From the NCBI GenBank assembly GCA_015680685.1, contig MNCI01029550.1, positions 573,290-633,289 of the forward strand: a stretch of DNA of 60,000 nucleotides. The letters run 5' to 3'. Shown here piece by piece: positions 47,487 to 60,000 of the stretch. The translations under genes and the position numbers were made by a program. The notes beneath the pieces were generated by a model that made no database searches, was not told the DNA's origin, and worked only from the letters and a program-made list of their open reading frames with translations. The DNA is from Gnetum montanum (Eukaryota; Streptophyta; Gnetopsida; Gnetales; Gnetaceae). Position 1 is the stretch's first letter, and each line of letters starts with the position of its first letter.

Positions 47487-50400
47487 TTAATCTTCAAGTG
47501 TATATTTAAGGATCTCAATACTATCATCCAATTCAAATGTAAGCACTTTTCCATGGAAATAACTCAAATTTAAAACACTGAACACACAAGAAAATGGAAA
47601 ATAATTAGGAATATCAAGCTCATAAGCATTATCATTCACTTTGCACCTAATTTGAAATGGATTAATCTTTTTGGATTTGAGCTTGAAGAATATTACATTC
47701 TTCAACCTCTCCTTTCCCAAATGAATCCATATATAATCACCAACATTGAGATCACCTTCTTCCTTCCCAAGTTCTTGGTAGTAGCCACTTCCTTTACCTT
47801 GTCGTCAAGTTTTATCTTTACTTGCTTATTTAAGTCTTACATGCTTTTCACAAAATTTGAACTAACATAGGCATAATTAGTAAATTTCCTCAAATCATCT
47901 ATCATCCTAGAATCATGACCATAGTTTACCTCAAATGGAATTTTCCCAATGCTAGAGTAATAAGAATTTTTAAACTAAACTTAGCATGTGACAAAATATT
48001 TTTCCATATATTGGGTTGATACTCATAAATACACCTCAAAATTTTGAGCAATGATTTATTTATAGCTTCAATTTGACCATTGGTTTGTGAATGATAGACA
48101 TTAGAAAAGGATAATTTTATACCCAACAATTTTCATAATTATGGCATCCCATTTCTAAATGTCATGTAAAACATCAAATATACATTATATTAAATATTAT
48201 ATGTAAGAAGATAACATGGTAAACATCAAACATGTAGAGCATTCAACATTAAGCATAAAGAAAATACTAGGGAAATGCAAAAGGAAAAATAAATGAATGC
48301 TCTATTAATGTGGAATAATGTATGTGGATCATACTCTAAGTGTACCTTGGGGTTATCTTCCTTTAACATCTATCCCTTAGAGGCTATTCAGCACTGCCAT
48401 CATGGTTAGGCCTATCACCAACCTGAAAGAATGACCAATCCTCTTCTTATCCTTCACCTGACACCTATTACTCTCCTTTACTAACTCTTCAACTCCATGT
48501 TGATACAACCTCTAATGTCCAAGTATAAATACCTTAGGCCAAACCCCTAAAGGTCATCTCAAGAGACATGTCTATTATTACAACACATCCTTTTAGATCT
48601 TAATTACAACTTTTCCATTCAAGTCTTGTTACAATAAACACAATGTTAGTTATAAAGAGACACTATCTTTACTATGCAATAATACCATTCAAGAATGAGG
48701 ATGTGATAATAATGGCCTCTAAAATGACTCATAAATTTAACATCTCTATCACTTACAATATTCAATGGGAGATTATGTAATCTTATAATATGTTGGAAAT
48801 ACAAGTGAGCAACATGAGATGCATCATGCATCATACTTCTCTTACAAGGAATAAAATGGGTCATTTTAGTGAATCTATCAACAACAACAAAAATAGAATC
48901 ATGACCACCTTGTGTCTTGGAAATCCCATATATAAAATCTATAGAGTTACATTTTCATGGAGCATTAAGAATTGGCAAAGGAAAATAAAGTCTAGCAAAA
49001 CCCTTATCTTTCCTGAATTTTTGGCAAATAAGAGACTCTCTAACAAATTTATTTATACCATTTCTCATACTTTTCCAATAGCAGTTCTTCCTCACAAGCT
49101 AATAGCTCTTTGTCTTACTCATGTATCCAGCCATATTAGAATTATGCTTTTCATCCAAAATTCTTAACCTAAAACATAATTTTGCATACATGCCTTACCA
49201 TTCTTAAAGAGGATTTCCTACTATAAATGATAGTCTCTCCACCTATTCCTTCTACAAATCAATGGAGCATTAAGGTGTTTCCAAACCTCTCCAAAATAGA
49301 GTACAAAGAAGTCAAGCTTTCAAATCCTTATACTTAAGCACGTGAGTGATTTACAATATAATTTCTTGAAAAAGTATTTGCCACTATATTATTTCTTCTA
49401 CTTCTATGTTTTAGCACAACGTGGAATTCTTGGAGTTTCTCGACCCATTTCATATGTTTAGCACTCAACTTCTTTTGTAAATTCAAGAATTTCAATTCCT
49501 TGTGATTAGTCAATAATAAAAATTCACTTCCCAACAAATAATGCCTTCAATTTTTTATGACCTAAAGTATAGTGTACAACTCTTTTTCATAGACACTATA
49601 TTTTTTCCTTGATTCATTTAATTTTTTCAAGAAAAACACATTGGGATTACCTTATTGGAATAGCAACCATCCAATTGTAAGTTCACTTGCATCCACCTCT
49701 ACTTCAAAAAGTTAAAAATTTTTGGAATAGCCAACACTAAAGCATTGCCAAGTTCTGCTTTTAAAGCTTGGTTTAATGTTTCCTTCTCTTCATCCCATAT
49801 AAAATCTGAATTCTTCTTCAAACAAGCAAGCATAGACCATGAAATAAAGTTAAAATCTTGACTAGACCATCTATAAAAACTAGCCAAACCAAGAAAAGAT
49901 TTTACCTCCCCCACAAATTTAGGTAGAGGTCACTCCTTGATTACCTTGATCTTGCTTGGCTTCATTTTGACTTGGTTTTGACAACAACATGACTTAAGTA
50001 GAAAATTTCCTTCTATACTTTCTTAGAATTGATTACTAATTTGGCTTCATGTAACTTTGATCACACTAATCTTAAGTGTAGTGCATGTTCCTCCTCATTA
50101 GAATTGCAGACAATGATATCATCAAAGAAAATAATAAAATATTTCAAAATAAGATCCCTTAAAACTTTATGCATAAGTCTCATGAATTTTGTTGGAGCAT
50201 TAGTTAGTCCAAAAGACATGACTAACCATTCATACAAACCATCTAGTGTCTTAAAGGCTATTTTGCATTTATCTCCTGGTCTAATACGAATTTGCTGATA
50301 GCCACTATTTAAATTAATCTTGAAGAAAATTTCAGCATTGGCAAGGACAAGAATGTCATCCATTCTAAGGATAAGAAACCTATACTTGATAGTGATCCTA

Positions 50401-50825
50401 TTGATAGCCCTTGAATCTATGCACATTCTCATCTCATCTATATCTTTCTATGGAATAAGTATAGCTAGAATGGCATTAGGAGAAATGGATTCCTTATTGA
50501 ATCCATTAGAGAGTTATTCAATTGCTTGTGAAATTTTGAATATACCAAGCCTTGAATTTTGATTTTCAATTTTGAATTTAACATTATAAAATTTTTAAAT
50601 TTTATAAAAGCACATATTATAAAAAAATTTCAATTGTAATATCTTCCAAACCAAAAATTCAATCAAGAAAAAATTTATACCCTTGAAGTCATCTTGTTGA
50701 GTACTATGCATTAGACATGGTTTTAGAGTCCAAAAGCTAACTTGAATTTTAATGGTTTTAAAAGACTAAAACTATCCTATTTTGCTAAATTGGGTCTTAA
50801 AATGTTGATGCATAAGGTAACATAG
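47487..50825 (-). pseudogene. Reina-like chromovirus pol (RT, RNase H, integrase)
   Basis: Reading leftward, RT at 50432-50061 has MRMCIDSRAIN, KINLNSGYQQI, GLTNAPTKFM and catalytic FFDDIIVCNSN. RNase H covers about 49914-49334, ending with the KHRSRRNNIVAN block. Integrase includes a zinc region near 49140-49000, [13 protein letters not shown] near 48900, and [19 protein letters not shown] to IVSDRDVKF at 48864-48730. A 569-bp solo LTR interrupts it. The frame then resumes at about 48129 with SNVYHSQTNGQIEAINKSL and ends with a C-terminal domain at 47720-47487 (NDNAYELDIPNYFPF). These signatures fit Reina-type chromoviruses. No LTRs of its own were found. The part upstream of RT is cut by element B. 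Confidence 0.85.
48140..48708. mobile_element. Solo LTR inside the chromovirus integrase
   Basis: The 569-bp insert is flanked by a perfect duplication ATAAT (48135-48139 and 48709-48713). The ends are TATGGCATCCCATTTC and GAATGAGGATGTGATA, matching the LTR pieces at 22180-22497 and 27370-27550. The extended inverted ends recall LTRs of Tekay/Del-type chromoviruses, but the parent element is not in the window. Confidence 0.85.
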
Positions 50826-50847
50826 TGATCAGGTTAATTTTTGTTGG

Positions 50848-52949
50848 AGATCCAAGGTTGGAAGAAAGGGATTCATGAATCCCTTAATGTGGCAATGGAC
50901 AAATAATATTCGCTTCAACATAGGTGCCCAAGCCATGAATTTTCCCAAAGAGAGCAACTTAGACATATTATCAATGGGTTCAGGAATAAAACAAGGCAAA
51001 CCCTTGGGGTCTATGCCCAAGAAATACTATCAGAAATGACCATCCATTGGATTTAAAGACTAATTGACCAAGTGGAAAAAGAAGAAGGTGAGTTGAAAAA
51101 GAGATAATTAGCTAAGTATAATAGAGATCCATCAATCTAAAAAAGAGATGTACAAATATGTGACAAGCAAGAGGAAGAAACCTTGGAGGAGGTGATACAA
51201 AAAATGACTCTACCAATTAAAAAGTTTGTTCATGACATAGCCACCAAGGTAGAAAAGATGTGGGATTAAGTGGATGAAAAATTTGCGACATCATTGAAAA
51301 CTATGGAAGAAAGAAATGAGCAAGCCTTTGGCAAAGGAAAGGAGAAAAAGAATAAAAGAGACTATAGTTGAAAAGGAAAAGTGGATTCAGTGGTAGAATG
51401 TTTTGATATAATCTCAAATAATGAGGAAGGGCATACTATGTGTTAGTATGAACATCCTAAGGGGTGTTGTCCAGTAATGGCACATTTGTAAGAAATAGGA
51501 ACATATGCACTTATTCCAAGATTCATCAAGAAGCAAATGCCAAAATGGTTACCTTACCCTCAAGGTAACTACTGATAAACTTTCCAACCAACCTACTATC
51601 CCAGTGGAGCTTACCCATAGCCACAAGAGCAATATCATCAACAGTGGTAGCAACCACAATCATGGGCAATGCCCCCACTGATGCAGTAGTACCCATACTG
51701 ATAACTAGACCCTTATGGATACTATGTGTAGCATCTAATACCTACAAGATACATAGCAGTTCATGCTTCACAATATTATCCACTTGAGTATTATATACCT
51801 ACCACTGAAAGGATGGATTCCAATTCATGTGTACACCAAACAATGGTTGGTCCATTAAGTCAACCTTCCAACCCTCTACCACCTGTGCCACCACATACAA
51901 TGCAAGGAGAATTACTGTCACAACCTCAATAGAGAAGTGCTACAAGGGCAATGAACATACAAAAAGAGGATCATACCAAGAACACTAAAGGAAAATTGAG
52001 GAAGTGTCCTTTCTTAAATACAAGTCTAGAAAAATTTGGGAGAGCAAGGACTTCATTAAATCATGTTCTTTATATAAAGAATCTTCCTCCAACCACCTTG
52101 CTTCTCCAATAATAAAATCAAAAGATTATGACTATCATGCTAACTAAAATAGTATCAAACTACATAAAGGTAGAGACACTCCCTAGGAAAAGAATAGTTT
52201 TGGGAATTCCTTTAATTTATTGACGAATCACTAGAAATTCACCATGTAAGGCTCTACTAGACTTAGGTTCAAAAGTAAATTTGATATCTCAAGAAACATA
52301 CAAGGCATGAAACCTACCACCCTTAAAGAATTGTAACATAAGGTTAGAGCTTGTAGATTAATCTATCACCATTCCTTTGAAATAGATAGAATATGTGGTG
52401 ACCACTCTCAATGGGTGGTCATATCCATCAGATTTTTTAGTGATCAATGTGAAGAATGATAACAAGGAATTTCCTATAGTTATGGGAAGAGCATGGCTTA
52501 GCACAATAAATGCTAAGTTAGAGATGAGAGATTTATCCATGGAAATATCTAAGGAAGATGAGCAAGGAGCCATATATATGCAAATAATTCCATGCATTAC
52601 TGATGATAACAAAGGATGCAATTTTGGACCAAAACTTTAGAACGTCAACATAGTCCTTACACTAGCCCATAAGAAATGTGAGAAACAAGTGTGTGAACAA
52701 AAAGGAACATGGGCCACTAAACCAAAAGACATCCAATGGCTAAAAACTAGGAACATAAAACCACCCAAAACATGCATGGAAACATTTGACCCACTTGTTA
52801 ACTACTATCCTAAGAAAATGATCCAACCTAAGAACTTACAAAAGGATATCCTAAACCATGATCTTACACCAACAAGCAAAAAACATAAAGACTTAGTATT
52901 TGAAATTAAGAATAAACTAGAAAATATAGTTGAACCTTCTAAAATCTAA
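50848..52949 (+). pseudogene. gag C-terminus and protease of element B
   Basis: Lacks the gag N-terminus and most of the capsid domain. A knuckle remnant YEHPKGCCP is near 51450. The protease domain keeps the active-site block ALLDLGSKVNLIS near 52248-52290 and has an 81-residue open run at 52395-52640 ending its C-terminal half (GWSYPSDFLVIN, IVMGRAWLSTI). A further 86-residue open stretch, 52689-52949, leads into the noncoding spacer. No RT follows. Confidence 0.75.
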
Positions 52950-54663
52950 AGACCATTTAGTCCAACATAATATATATCTCCATAAGATCAAAACTTGATT
53001 ATCATCAATATTACATGGGATAATAACTAAAAAACTAAATCACTAAGGATGCTAAATTTAAAACCTAGAGTGTATGATCCAGGGGATCTAGGGTCCATTT
53101 TTTGAACACTCACCCATGAGTTTAGTAATGGGGGAGATACCTTATCTTAATTTAGAAATTAATAAGTGCATTTCAAATTTTTTGGCTTACACTTTTTTGT
53201 TATACTTTTCAAATTTCTTATCAATTTTTCATATTCTTTGATATCTTTTCATTCTTTTAAATGTTTTCATTTCTTAATAATTTGCTATTCTTTGATATTT
53301 TTCAATTCCTTATATTTTTCTATAATTCTCACTACCTATTTTTTTTATTTTTTTTTCAATAAAACACATCAAATAAAGAAACATGTAGTTCTAATAAGGT
53401 GATGATTACTCTATGTTATCAAATCATAAAGGACTAATTACCTATATAGTGTGATCATGACATCCATCCACCCATTTCAATAATAAGAGGTTCTTACCAT
53501 GGCCATAAGGATATTTTTCTCATAAAAAAACTAAAAATAAACCTATGATCATTATGCCTATGCAAAAAAATGAAGAACCAAGTGGAATGATAAGGATGTG
53601 ATATCAAAGGAACTTGTGGATTCTCTTGGATTACTATTGTGAGTTCCATCCTATTTCTAAGGATATATGATATCCTTGTAGAACTAATGAAAAATAGGAG
53701 TAAGAGTACAATAAGTGCTACCTTACCATGTCACTAGAAAGACATGTTACCCATGCCTAAAGATAGTCCTTTGGTAAAGTTGACATAGTTAAAATAAAAA
53801 AACCATGCACAAAATAAATTTCTGGGGATTCCACTGGAAAGACATGTTACCCATGCCTAAAGGTAGGTGGCTTCTTAGGAATCTCAAAAATAAAAAGTGC
53901 AATTAATAAACTCCTTCCTTGAACAACATGCCAAGTGGTAATACTCCTTGTAATAGTCTTAGTCTTATGGTTGAGAACCCCAGAGATGCAACAATGCAAT
54001 GTCATTGGAAACTGGTTTGGACTTGGTTTGAATCTTAGAAAAAAATACTAATGATTACCTTAACCATAGATCACACCCAAGGATTCATTATGCCTATGGT
54101 AAGACACCTCACATATCAAGTTTTAGCAATCCCTTCTATAGTCCATCTCACTTCATTGTATATTTAATCATGACTTTATGGCTTTGTATAATATAGCATC
54201 AGTTAACCAATCCAGCAGTGCTAACATGTGTGTTTTGCTACATAGGTATGTCTTACATTCAACTCCTTAAGTGCCTAAGGACACTTTTAGATATGGCCAT
54301 TCAAGGGCACTAAGGATTGGAGCCTACTTTGGGAAGGACCCACTTGTATAACTCTTACATTTCATACTTGGCAAGAAATTCCACATCATCTTATGCCTTC
54401 TAAAAATAATTAACATCTATTAAATACTTCCCATATCATCTAGTAATTTATTCATACATCCAAAATTCTTAACCCATCTCCTATCTATTCAATAAACTTT
54501 CATGCCCCAGATTTCTTCGTTATGAACTTTGAATGCCAAATTCTGGAAAACTGTGCATCAGTAATGGCCCAAGACCCTTAGACAAGCTTCACATCTTTCA
54601 AACATTTCATTTGACTCATTTTTTCCCAAAAACTTCAATGAAAAATTTGACAATTTTCATAGT
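52950..54663 (+). other. Noncoding spacer of element B
   Basis: Collinear with 13411-15176 of element A, including the T-rich tract (53180-53360). Conserved motif copies lie at 53731-53766 and 53831-53865. No coding frame is seen. Confidence 0.6.
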
Positions 54664-54714
54664 GACATCTTAGCTATGATGTCATAGCCCCTGCGATGTC
54701 ATGCGTATAAAAAT
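54664..54714 (+). promoter_or_regulatory. Putative internal promoter of element B
   Basis: GACATCTTAG-CTATGATGTC at 54664-54683, another GCGATGTC, and TATAAAAAT at 54706-54714. The arms have one mismatch relative to the perfect dyad in A. Confidence 0.5.
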
Positions 54715-54969
54715 AGTATATATATGCCTCGGAGTTAGTGAAATTTTTCATCCCTCTCATTTGTAGCAATAGAATTTTTTGTAGTTTTTCCTCAAAGCTC
54801 TTACACACTAACTTCCCAATGCCATAACTTCATCTTCACAACTCCAATTTTTGAAATTCTTGAACATTGTTGATCCCAAAGTGCTCAACTTAGTCATGGG
54901 GGAGTACACTATGCTGACATCAGGAAGTTTTAGCCAAAATTCATCTAACACCCTAAAGATGGTACAAGG

Positions 54970-55233
54970 GTAAGTATAAGGAAACAATAAAGATATCATT
55001 ATGAACTAATCAAACATAGGTCATTCTAACCATTTTGAGGCACCATAAGCAAAGAAATAACAACTGTAGAAAGGTCATGGCGATTAGGAATATAACACCT
55101 AAGGGGTTTCACTTTTGAAAATTTTCTAACTTTGCAATCATAATAAGATAAGGACTTGATCTAACCAAGGGTATGAAAAAGATAAAGAACTAATTTAGAC
55201 ACTTTAATAATTTAAACCCCTTGTTGATTGTAA
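54970..55233 (+). other. Putative intron in the ORF2 leader of element B
   Basis: Donor CAAGG|GTAAGTAT. The acceptor position reads TTGATTGTAA, the same as in A but with the terminal AG mutated to AA. The length is 264 bp. ATG follows at 55234. Confidence 0.45.
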
Positions 55234-58000
55234 ATGGCCCCGAAGAGACCAATAGCTGGAGGACCTTTCCAACATGGGAGTGAAAGACCAAGAGGCCATG
55301 GCAAAAGCTAAGTAGGGGAACAAACCCCACAAGCTGAGCACATAGAATAGGAGGCCAAATCATTTAGCATTCATCAAAAAACTTCTATTACCAAGCATTC
55401 TACACAAGGAGAGGTAGAAGTTCCACCAATGCTCAAATAAGGGAAATGCCTCACATTATCCCCTAAATGCCTCCAAGCAATCTAAGAAAAATCTATCATG
55501 TTCATGGTCATCATGGAGCTAAAGTTTGGTCCTTTCATGGAGTTTTCCCCAAAATATGTATAGAAGCAACTCCAAGCATATCCCTTATGGCCTACATTAT
55601 CTAATAGTGGACAATGATATCTAGGAGAAACATATCAATTTTGGTAGAACAAATAGGCTAATGCTACCATTAAAATTGAAGGAATATGTATGCCATACTT
55701 AGTAGAGGTAATCACCAAGGCCCTTAACATCCCAAATAAAGGGGCAAATGTGGCACAAATTTCTACTAGATCAGAAACCAATGCCAAGAAGTTGTGGTTG
55801 CAAAGGGCATATGGCAAAGATGATAAAGACTACAGCAAGCTCTCAGTAGAAGAGAAAATATACTTCAAGATTAGAACTTATGAATTATGTTCAACAAAAG
55901 GGCTTAATAGAATATCCACATATGTAGTCAAAGAAAGCAATATTTTGATGAAAAAATTTAATGCCAATATTTCCCATCTATTCTTCCTTGAATCCAAAGG
56001 TGGTTCAAAGAGAAGAAGGTAAGGAAGCCAACACTTCCATTCCCTTGCCTCATCAAGAAGTTATGCAAGCAAGCTGCAATCCTGGGATACACCAATGATG
56101 TCCCTACACATAAATGTTTAAGCTAATTCCACCAAATAAAGATCAACTGGAAAAGCTAGCAGGCACTAAGGGTGTTGTAGGTTCCACACCTACCAGTAAC
56201 ATTCCCTCTATCAATCAGTAGTAGCAGGTAAGGCCTAGCAGCTAGCCAAAAGCTAAACAGTAGTAGCAACAGTATTAGCAACAACAAGAAGTATCATCAC
56301 CAACACAAGATTACAAACCATGCATGAGCCACCTACAAAAAATTGTAGAGATAATAAGCTAGAGAACAAGGGAAGGAAAAAATTTGTATAAAGTAAGGAG
56401 AGCTCTGTAAGGCCCACAATCTCTACAAATCCAACTAGCGGGCAAGTTCATTACAAGCAAGAGGAGAGGAAGATTGGACACAATAGATATCTGGGAATGC
56501 TGCATCATTTCAAATAATGCTCGAAACTTGTGAAGGTGCCACTATTGTGATCATGCAACACCAAGATGCAACAAGAGCCAAAAAGGTCATCACTGACCAC
56601 ATAAAATAATTATTTAATGTACTTGTTATGCCACAGAGGTCATCATGCTTAAATGCTTGCCAAAACCTCAATGATCCCTATGGAGCATGAAGATATTTTG
56701 GAAAAACTACTACAAATGGGCCAAGTAATGCAAAATCTTATTGATATCCCAAGCGATATCACTATGGTCCTATCTAATCTAATAGCCACAAAAGGAAAGT
56801 TGGTCATGGCTAAAACCAGAGCTGAAGATGCAAAAAATGAAGTGTAGTAGTTACAAGTAGAGTTGGAAAATCTAAGAGCTAAAAGGAGAGACCCTACATA
56901 ATTAGTGGTACTTGACCAACTAAAATAATTTAGAATTGACCATGTGAGGTAACTACTTATCCACAACATGCATATGAAAAGGGAGAAGGAGAAAGTAGTG
57001 TGCGATGCATCAGTGGCAGAGGCTTAGATGTATGCACACGCCAAAGCACTCACCACCTTACAAGAGAAAAATAAATGATTAGTTACTAATAATGCTCAGT
57101 TGACCAACATTGAAAAGTAGAAAAATATTCTCACAGAAAACATTCAACAACTCAAAGAACAACTAGTCTAGGTTAATCAAGACATGAGTTGCTTGACCTA
57201 AGAGAATAGAACCTTATCAATGAAAGAAGTCTACGTCATCCATCAAAAGTCAACAATTGAAATAAGTGCATGGCAAAATGAGGCCAAGAAGCACGAACAA
57301 CTCAAGAAGCATTTTAGAGACTAGGTGGGCATGTATAAACAGATAAATGAAAAAGAAATCTAGATGGAAAAATCCAAAATCAATTTCCTTTATGCGCAAA
57401 ATCAAGATTGGCAACTCATCTTGGATAGTTTAGCCCATGTTTTCCAAGAAGAAGTGAAGAACAAAGACTTGTGGATTGAAGACCTTATAGAATGCATGGG
57501 GTTAGCAAATATTTGATATGATAACTTGGCCATGTTAATAGTAGGCAAGCCCTGAAATGAGTTAGAATAGCAGGTTATCAATTGTATATGTAATGTATGA
57601 GAAAAAGTTTGTAGATAAGTAGGACGCACTACAGAACCTACATGTGGCAAACTTAGAGCTATAAATTGTCAAGGCCAACTACCACAAGTAGAAAGATGTA
57701 GCAACAAACCTAGCACATCACATATTAGATTATCAAGAACTTAAAAAGATAGCTAGAGCACTTGAAAAAGAAGAAAAGTAATTTGTAGCCTAGTATGTTA
57801 AAGTAAATAAGATGTTTTCACTACTACCATGCCCATGGGATGTACCTACTTCATCCAACATTGCAAAACAAGCATGCACAGTACATGATCCAAGAATAGA
57901 GGAGGAAAAAATTTAGCTGCTCCTCAACTGCTACCAATTCCAAAAATTTGATAATAAAGAGAAGAAGTCAATGGAAGAGCCTCCACCACCTAGAACATGA
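55234..58000 (+). pseudogene. ORF2 of element B
   Basis: The best-preserved N-terminal domain: an open run at 55690-56022 includes KKLWLQRAYGKDDKDYSKL, EEKIYFKIRTYEL and a terminal SKRRR. A Gln/Ala-rich linker lies at about 56210-56300. The helical, coiled-coil-like region is 56640-57780. The C-terminal block LPCPWDVPTSSNIAKQA is at 57824 onward, then EEEK, and the tail EPPPPRT ends at the TGA at 57998-58000. Several stops interrupt it. Homologous to C (40043-42919) throughout and collinear with A. Confidence 0.7.
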
Positions 58001-58203
58001 ACTACATCACGCTACTTCAAATTTTGTTTTTTTTTCTAGTTTTTTCATGTAACTATGTCATTTTGTGAAAAAAAACACACCACTATGACATTCTAAGTAA
58101 TGTAAATAGTTAGAAAGTCATGTCAAGTCAAATCTACCTCCCAATTTTGTAAGGGACTCTATCCTCATTTTGTTTTAACTTAAAAACAAGTTTCCAGACA
58201 GTT

Positions 58204-58212
58204 GTAGGGGTA
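58204..58212 (+). other. Polypurine tract of element B
   Basis: GTAGGGGTA immediately before the LTR start TGATAAAG at 58213. Confidence 0.65.
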
Positions 58213-59085
58213 TGATAAAGTCAATTTCTGTTGCACTATGATATCATATCTACAATATTGTAGCAATGATGTTGTAACCCATGCTATGTCATCATTGATG
58301 TGATGCCTCGAGATATGTGCAATCCTATAAATACTAATAGTTGGGCACATAATCTATAACTTTTCCATTCAACCTTTAGAAAAATTCTTGCAATTTGTTT
58401 TCTTAGTTAGCAATAGAGTAAATGCCTACAGTGTGATGTTTAGCAGTTCTATGGAATCTTTATTCAAGTGAAACATACTTAGGAACAATTCATGACTAAG
58501 AAAAATCGAGACTACTTCTCATCATTGCAGCATCCACTTAGTTTACTATTTTAGTTAGATTAATTTTCATGTTTATTTAGTTAACTCTTTGCATTCTCCA
58601 AGCACTTTACCTTCCTTTGTTCATTATTAAAGTGGAATGAATACACCTAATTTTGAGCATTAAGTATAATCATTTGGTAATCCCAGTAGTGTTATTGCTT
58701 GGTTCGCCCAAAAGCATAAAGCTTGATAACCCAATAACGGTTACATGAGCCCAAGGCATGTACAATAAACTAGGACCAAATGCTCATCATTATAGGCTAG
58801 AATAGATTTACATTCTTTTAATACTTAGACTTAGCATTTCACTTCATTTTTGCTATGTTCACGCTTAAGAGTAAAATTATCCTAACAACATCACTTAACA
58901 TACACCTCATTGCAAGTTAAACCATACACTTAGACTTCACTAACTCAAAGTGGAAAGACAGTGATTGCAAACTCAATATCAATTACTAGCATAATAAAAT
59001 TTTCCATCCACGAATTACAATTTGGTCACATGCTAACACTAGTGACTTATATGGCAGAGTGTTGGGATTGCTCCACCACTCATCA
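58213..59085 (+). repeat. 3' LTR of element B (intact)
   Basis: The 873-bp LTR spans TGATAAAGTC to ACTCATCA. TATAAATA is at 58326-58333, with GATATCAT and ATGTCATC-type motifs upstream. It preserves the sequence uninterrupted at both sites where the LTR of A carries insertions. Confidence 0.88.
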
Positions 59086-59254
59086 CATTGGAACTTCTAA
59101 GTCAATTAAGATTGATTACAAATGATAAGTAGACTTGGCAAATGAAATAAGAACTATAAAGCTTAGGTTTCTTAGCACTAAGGAGAATATTAACAAGGTA
59201 AAACATCATGACATTATCTAAAGAGTGTGAATTCCCTATTAAACCCTTGGTAAG
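59086..59254. other. Spacer between element B and the next LTR
   Basis: 169 bp of AT-rich sequence with no recognised feature. If B was inserted in a chromovirus pol, upstream pol sequence is expected here, but I cannot recognise it. Confidence 0.35.
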
Positions 59255-60000
59255 TGATGAGTGACGAGGTACCCCTATGCCCAACCATAAGAATCACAAG
59301 CGTTCACACATGATCCTATCGAATTCCATGGATGGGACTAGTTGTGCATCTAGATTGTTATGCCTTGATCACAGTTCACTAGCTTCCCACTTGGACTAGT
59401 AGTAGCTTTGTCATGTATGATTTAGTTCAGAGTGAGGCATATGATTCTTGATGTTGTTCAGCCCTAAGCTATTCCTAATGATAATAAAGAAAGTAATTGT
59501 TTAATCTAATTAAAAATGGAAAGTAAAGTATAAAGTAGCTTATGTACGATAAGTATCCATTTCTAAGCTTTTGTACATGCCTTGGACTTCACATAACTAC
59601 CACTGGGATTACCAAGGGTACCATTACTAGGTGTACCAAATGATACACTACTAGGTTACCAAGTAATTACACTTAAGCACTCACAATTAGTCATACTCAT
59701 TCCACTTAATGACAGGAATAATAAAGAGTAATAAATGATAACATTAACTAGGGAAAATAGTAATTAAAAGCAATAATAAAGCTAAGTGGATGCTACAATG
59801 ATGGAAGTAATCTTTATCTTTATTGCCGAATATGTAACGTCTCCAAGTACATCACACTCGAATAAGGATGTCGTACAATCACTTAACATCACACTGTAGG
59901 CATGCACTAGAAAATAAACAAAACTCGAAATTTATCAGAATCTATAAATCTATCTATCTCTATATCTCTATATATATCCCTACTATGCATCCAAGTGGGG
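59255..60000 (-). mobile_element. LTR, Athila/Tat-type, truncated by window edge
   Basis: Starts TGATGAGTGACGAGG on the plus strand, as do the LTRs of element D, and follows them through about 740 bases. There is no primer-binding sequence to its left, so on the minus strand this is a 3' LTR or a solo LTR. The U3 end lies beyond the window. A CTAT-type microsatellite is near 59945-59985. Confidence 0.75.

Larger units (their letters stand above)
50826..59085 (+). mobile_element. Element B: polymerase-less sister of element A
   Basis: Begins with a 22-bp remnant of the 5' LTR (TGATCAGGTTAATTTT), then jumps directly to gag codons equivalent to 11302 of element A. The 5' LTR, primer site and gag N-terminus are deleted. 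The rest parallels A: gag C-terminus, protease, noncoding spacer, internal cassette, intron and ORF2, then a purine tract and an intact 3' LTR. Outer flanks CATAG (50821-50825) and CATTG (59086-59090) may be its target duplication. The junction with the chromovirus pol is at the same base as in A. Confidence 0.85.

Noticed and set aside
2345-59085. The 5' LTR at 2345 and the 3' LTR at 58213 as the two ends of one giant 56-kb element
   Set aside because: Both A and B contain their own gag-protease, spacer and ORF2, so they are two copies. The chromovirus flank is also repeated before each.
1-60000. CRISPR arrays, tRNA or rRNA genes, bacterial operons
   Set aside because: No regular spacer-repeat arrays or RNA gene signatures were seen, and the content is eukaryotic retrotransposon sequence.

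Overview
The window looks like intergenic chromatin from a large, repeat-rich plant nuclear genome. It is AT-rich, I see no intact host gene or RNA gene, and nearly all of it consists of nested, mutated retrotransposons. Athila/Tat-type Ty3-gypsy elements with a tRNA-Asp-type primer site, a Reina-like chromovirus, a Ty1-copia element and a plant L1-type LINE place it in land plants. The age and density of the repeats would fit a gymnosperm or another giant genome, but the species is an inference I cannot confirm.

Layout from left to right: (1) 1-794, part of an LTR on the minus strand. (2) 795-2344, a minus-strand chromovirus pol fragment. (3) 2345-18395, element A (plus strand): its 5' LTR is split by a solo LTR (2682-3526) and by a complete minus-strand element D (4036-9867); then gag-protease, a conserved noncoding stretch and a second reading frame (ORF2), with no polymerase. 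(4) 18396-22179, a minus-strand LINE. (5) 22180-27550, a solo LTR split by a copia element (22498-27369). (6) About 28070-29255, an intronless CCR4-like nuclease pseudogene. (7) 30880-44092, element C, a full-length Athila/Tat-type element with a perfect 5-bp target duplication and gag, protease, RT, RNase H, integrase and ORF2. (8) 44913-45881, a solo LTR. (9) 47487-50825, a second copy of the chromovirus pol, split by a solo LTR (48140-48708). (10) 50826-59085, element B, a sister copy of A that lacks its 5' LTR. (11) 59255-60000, the start of another minus-strand LTR.

The most notable system is the A/B/C/D family. All four share LTR ends close to TGATGAGT...ACTCATCA, a one-base gap before the primer site, a polypurine tract ending GGGGTA or similar, and ORF2 at the 3' end. 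Only C carries polymerase, while A, B and D keep gag and ORF2 sequence. In A, B and C, ORF2 is preceded by an internal dyad-plus-TATA cassette and an apparent intron of 264-275 bp whose 3' splice site abuts the ORF2 ATG. This suggests a spliced, independently promoted second transcript and movement of the polymerase-less members in trans. These are inferences from sequence architecture only.

All coding regions are broken by stops and frameshifts, so they are annotated as pseudogenes.
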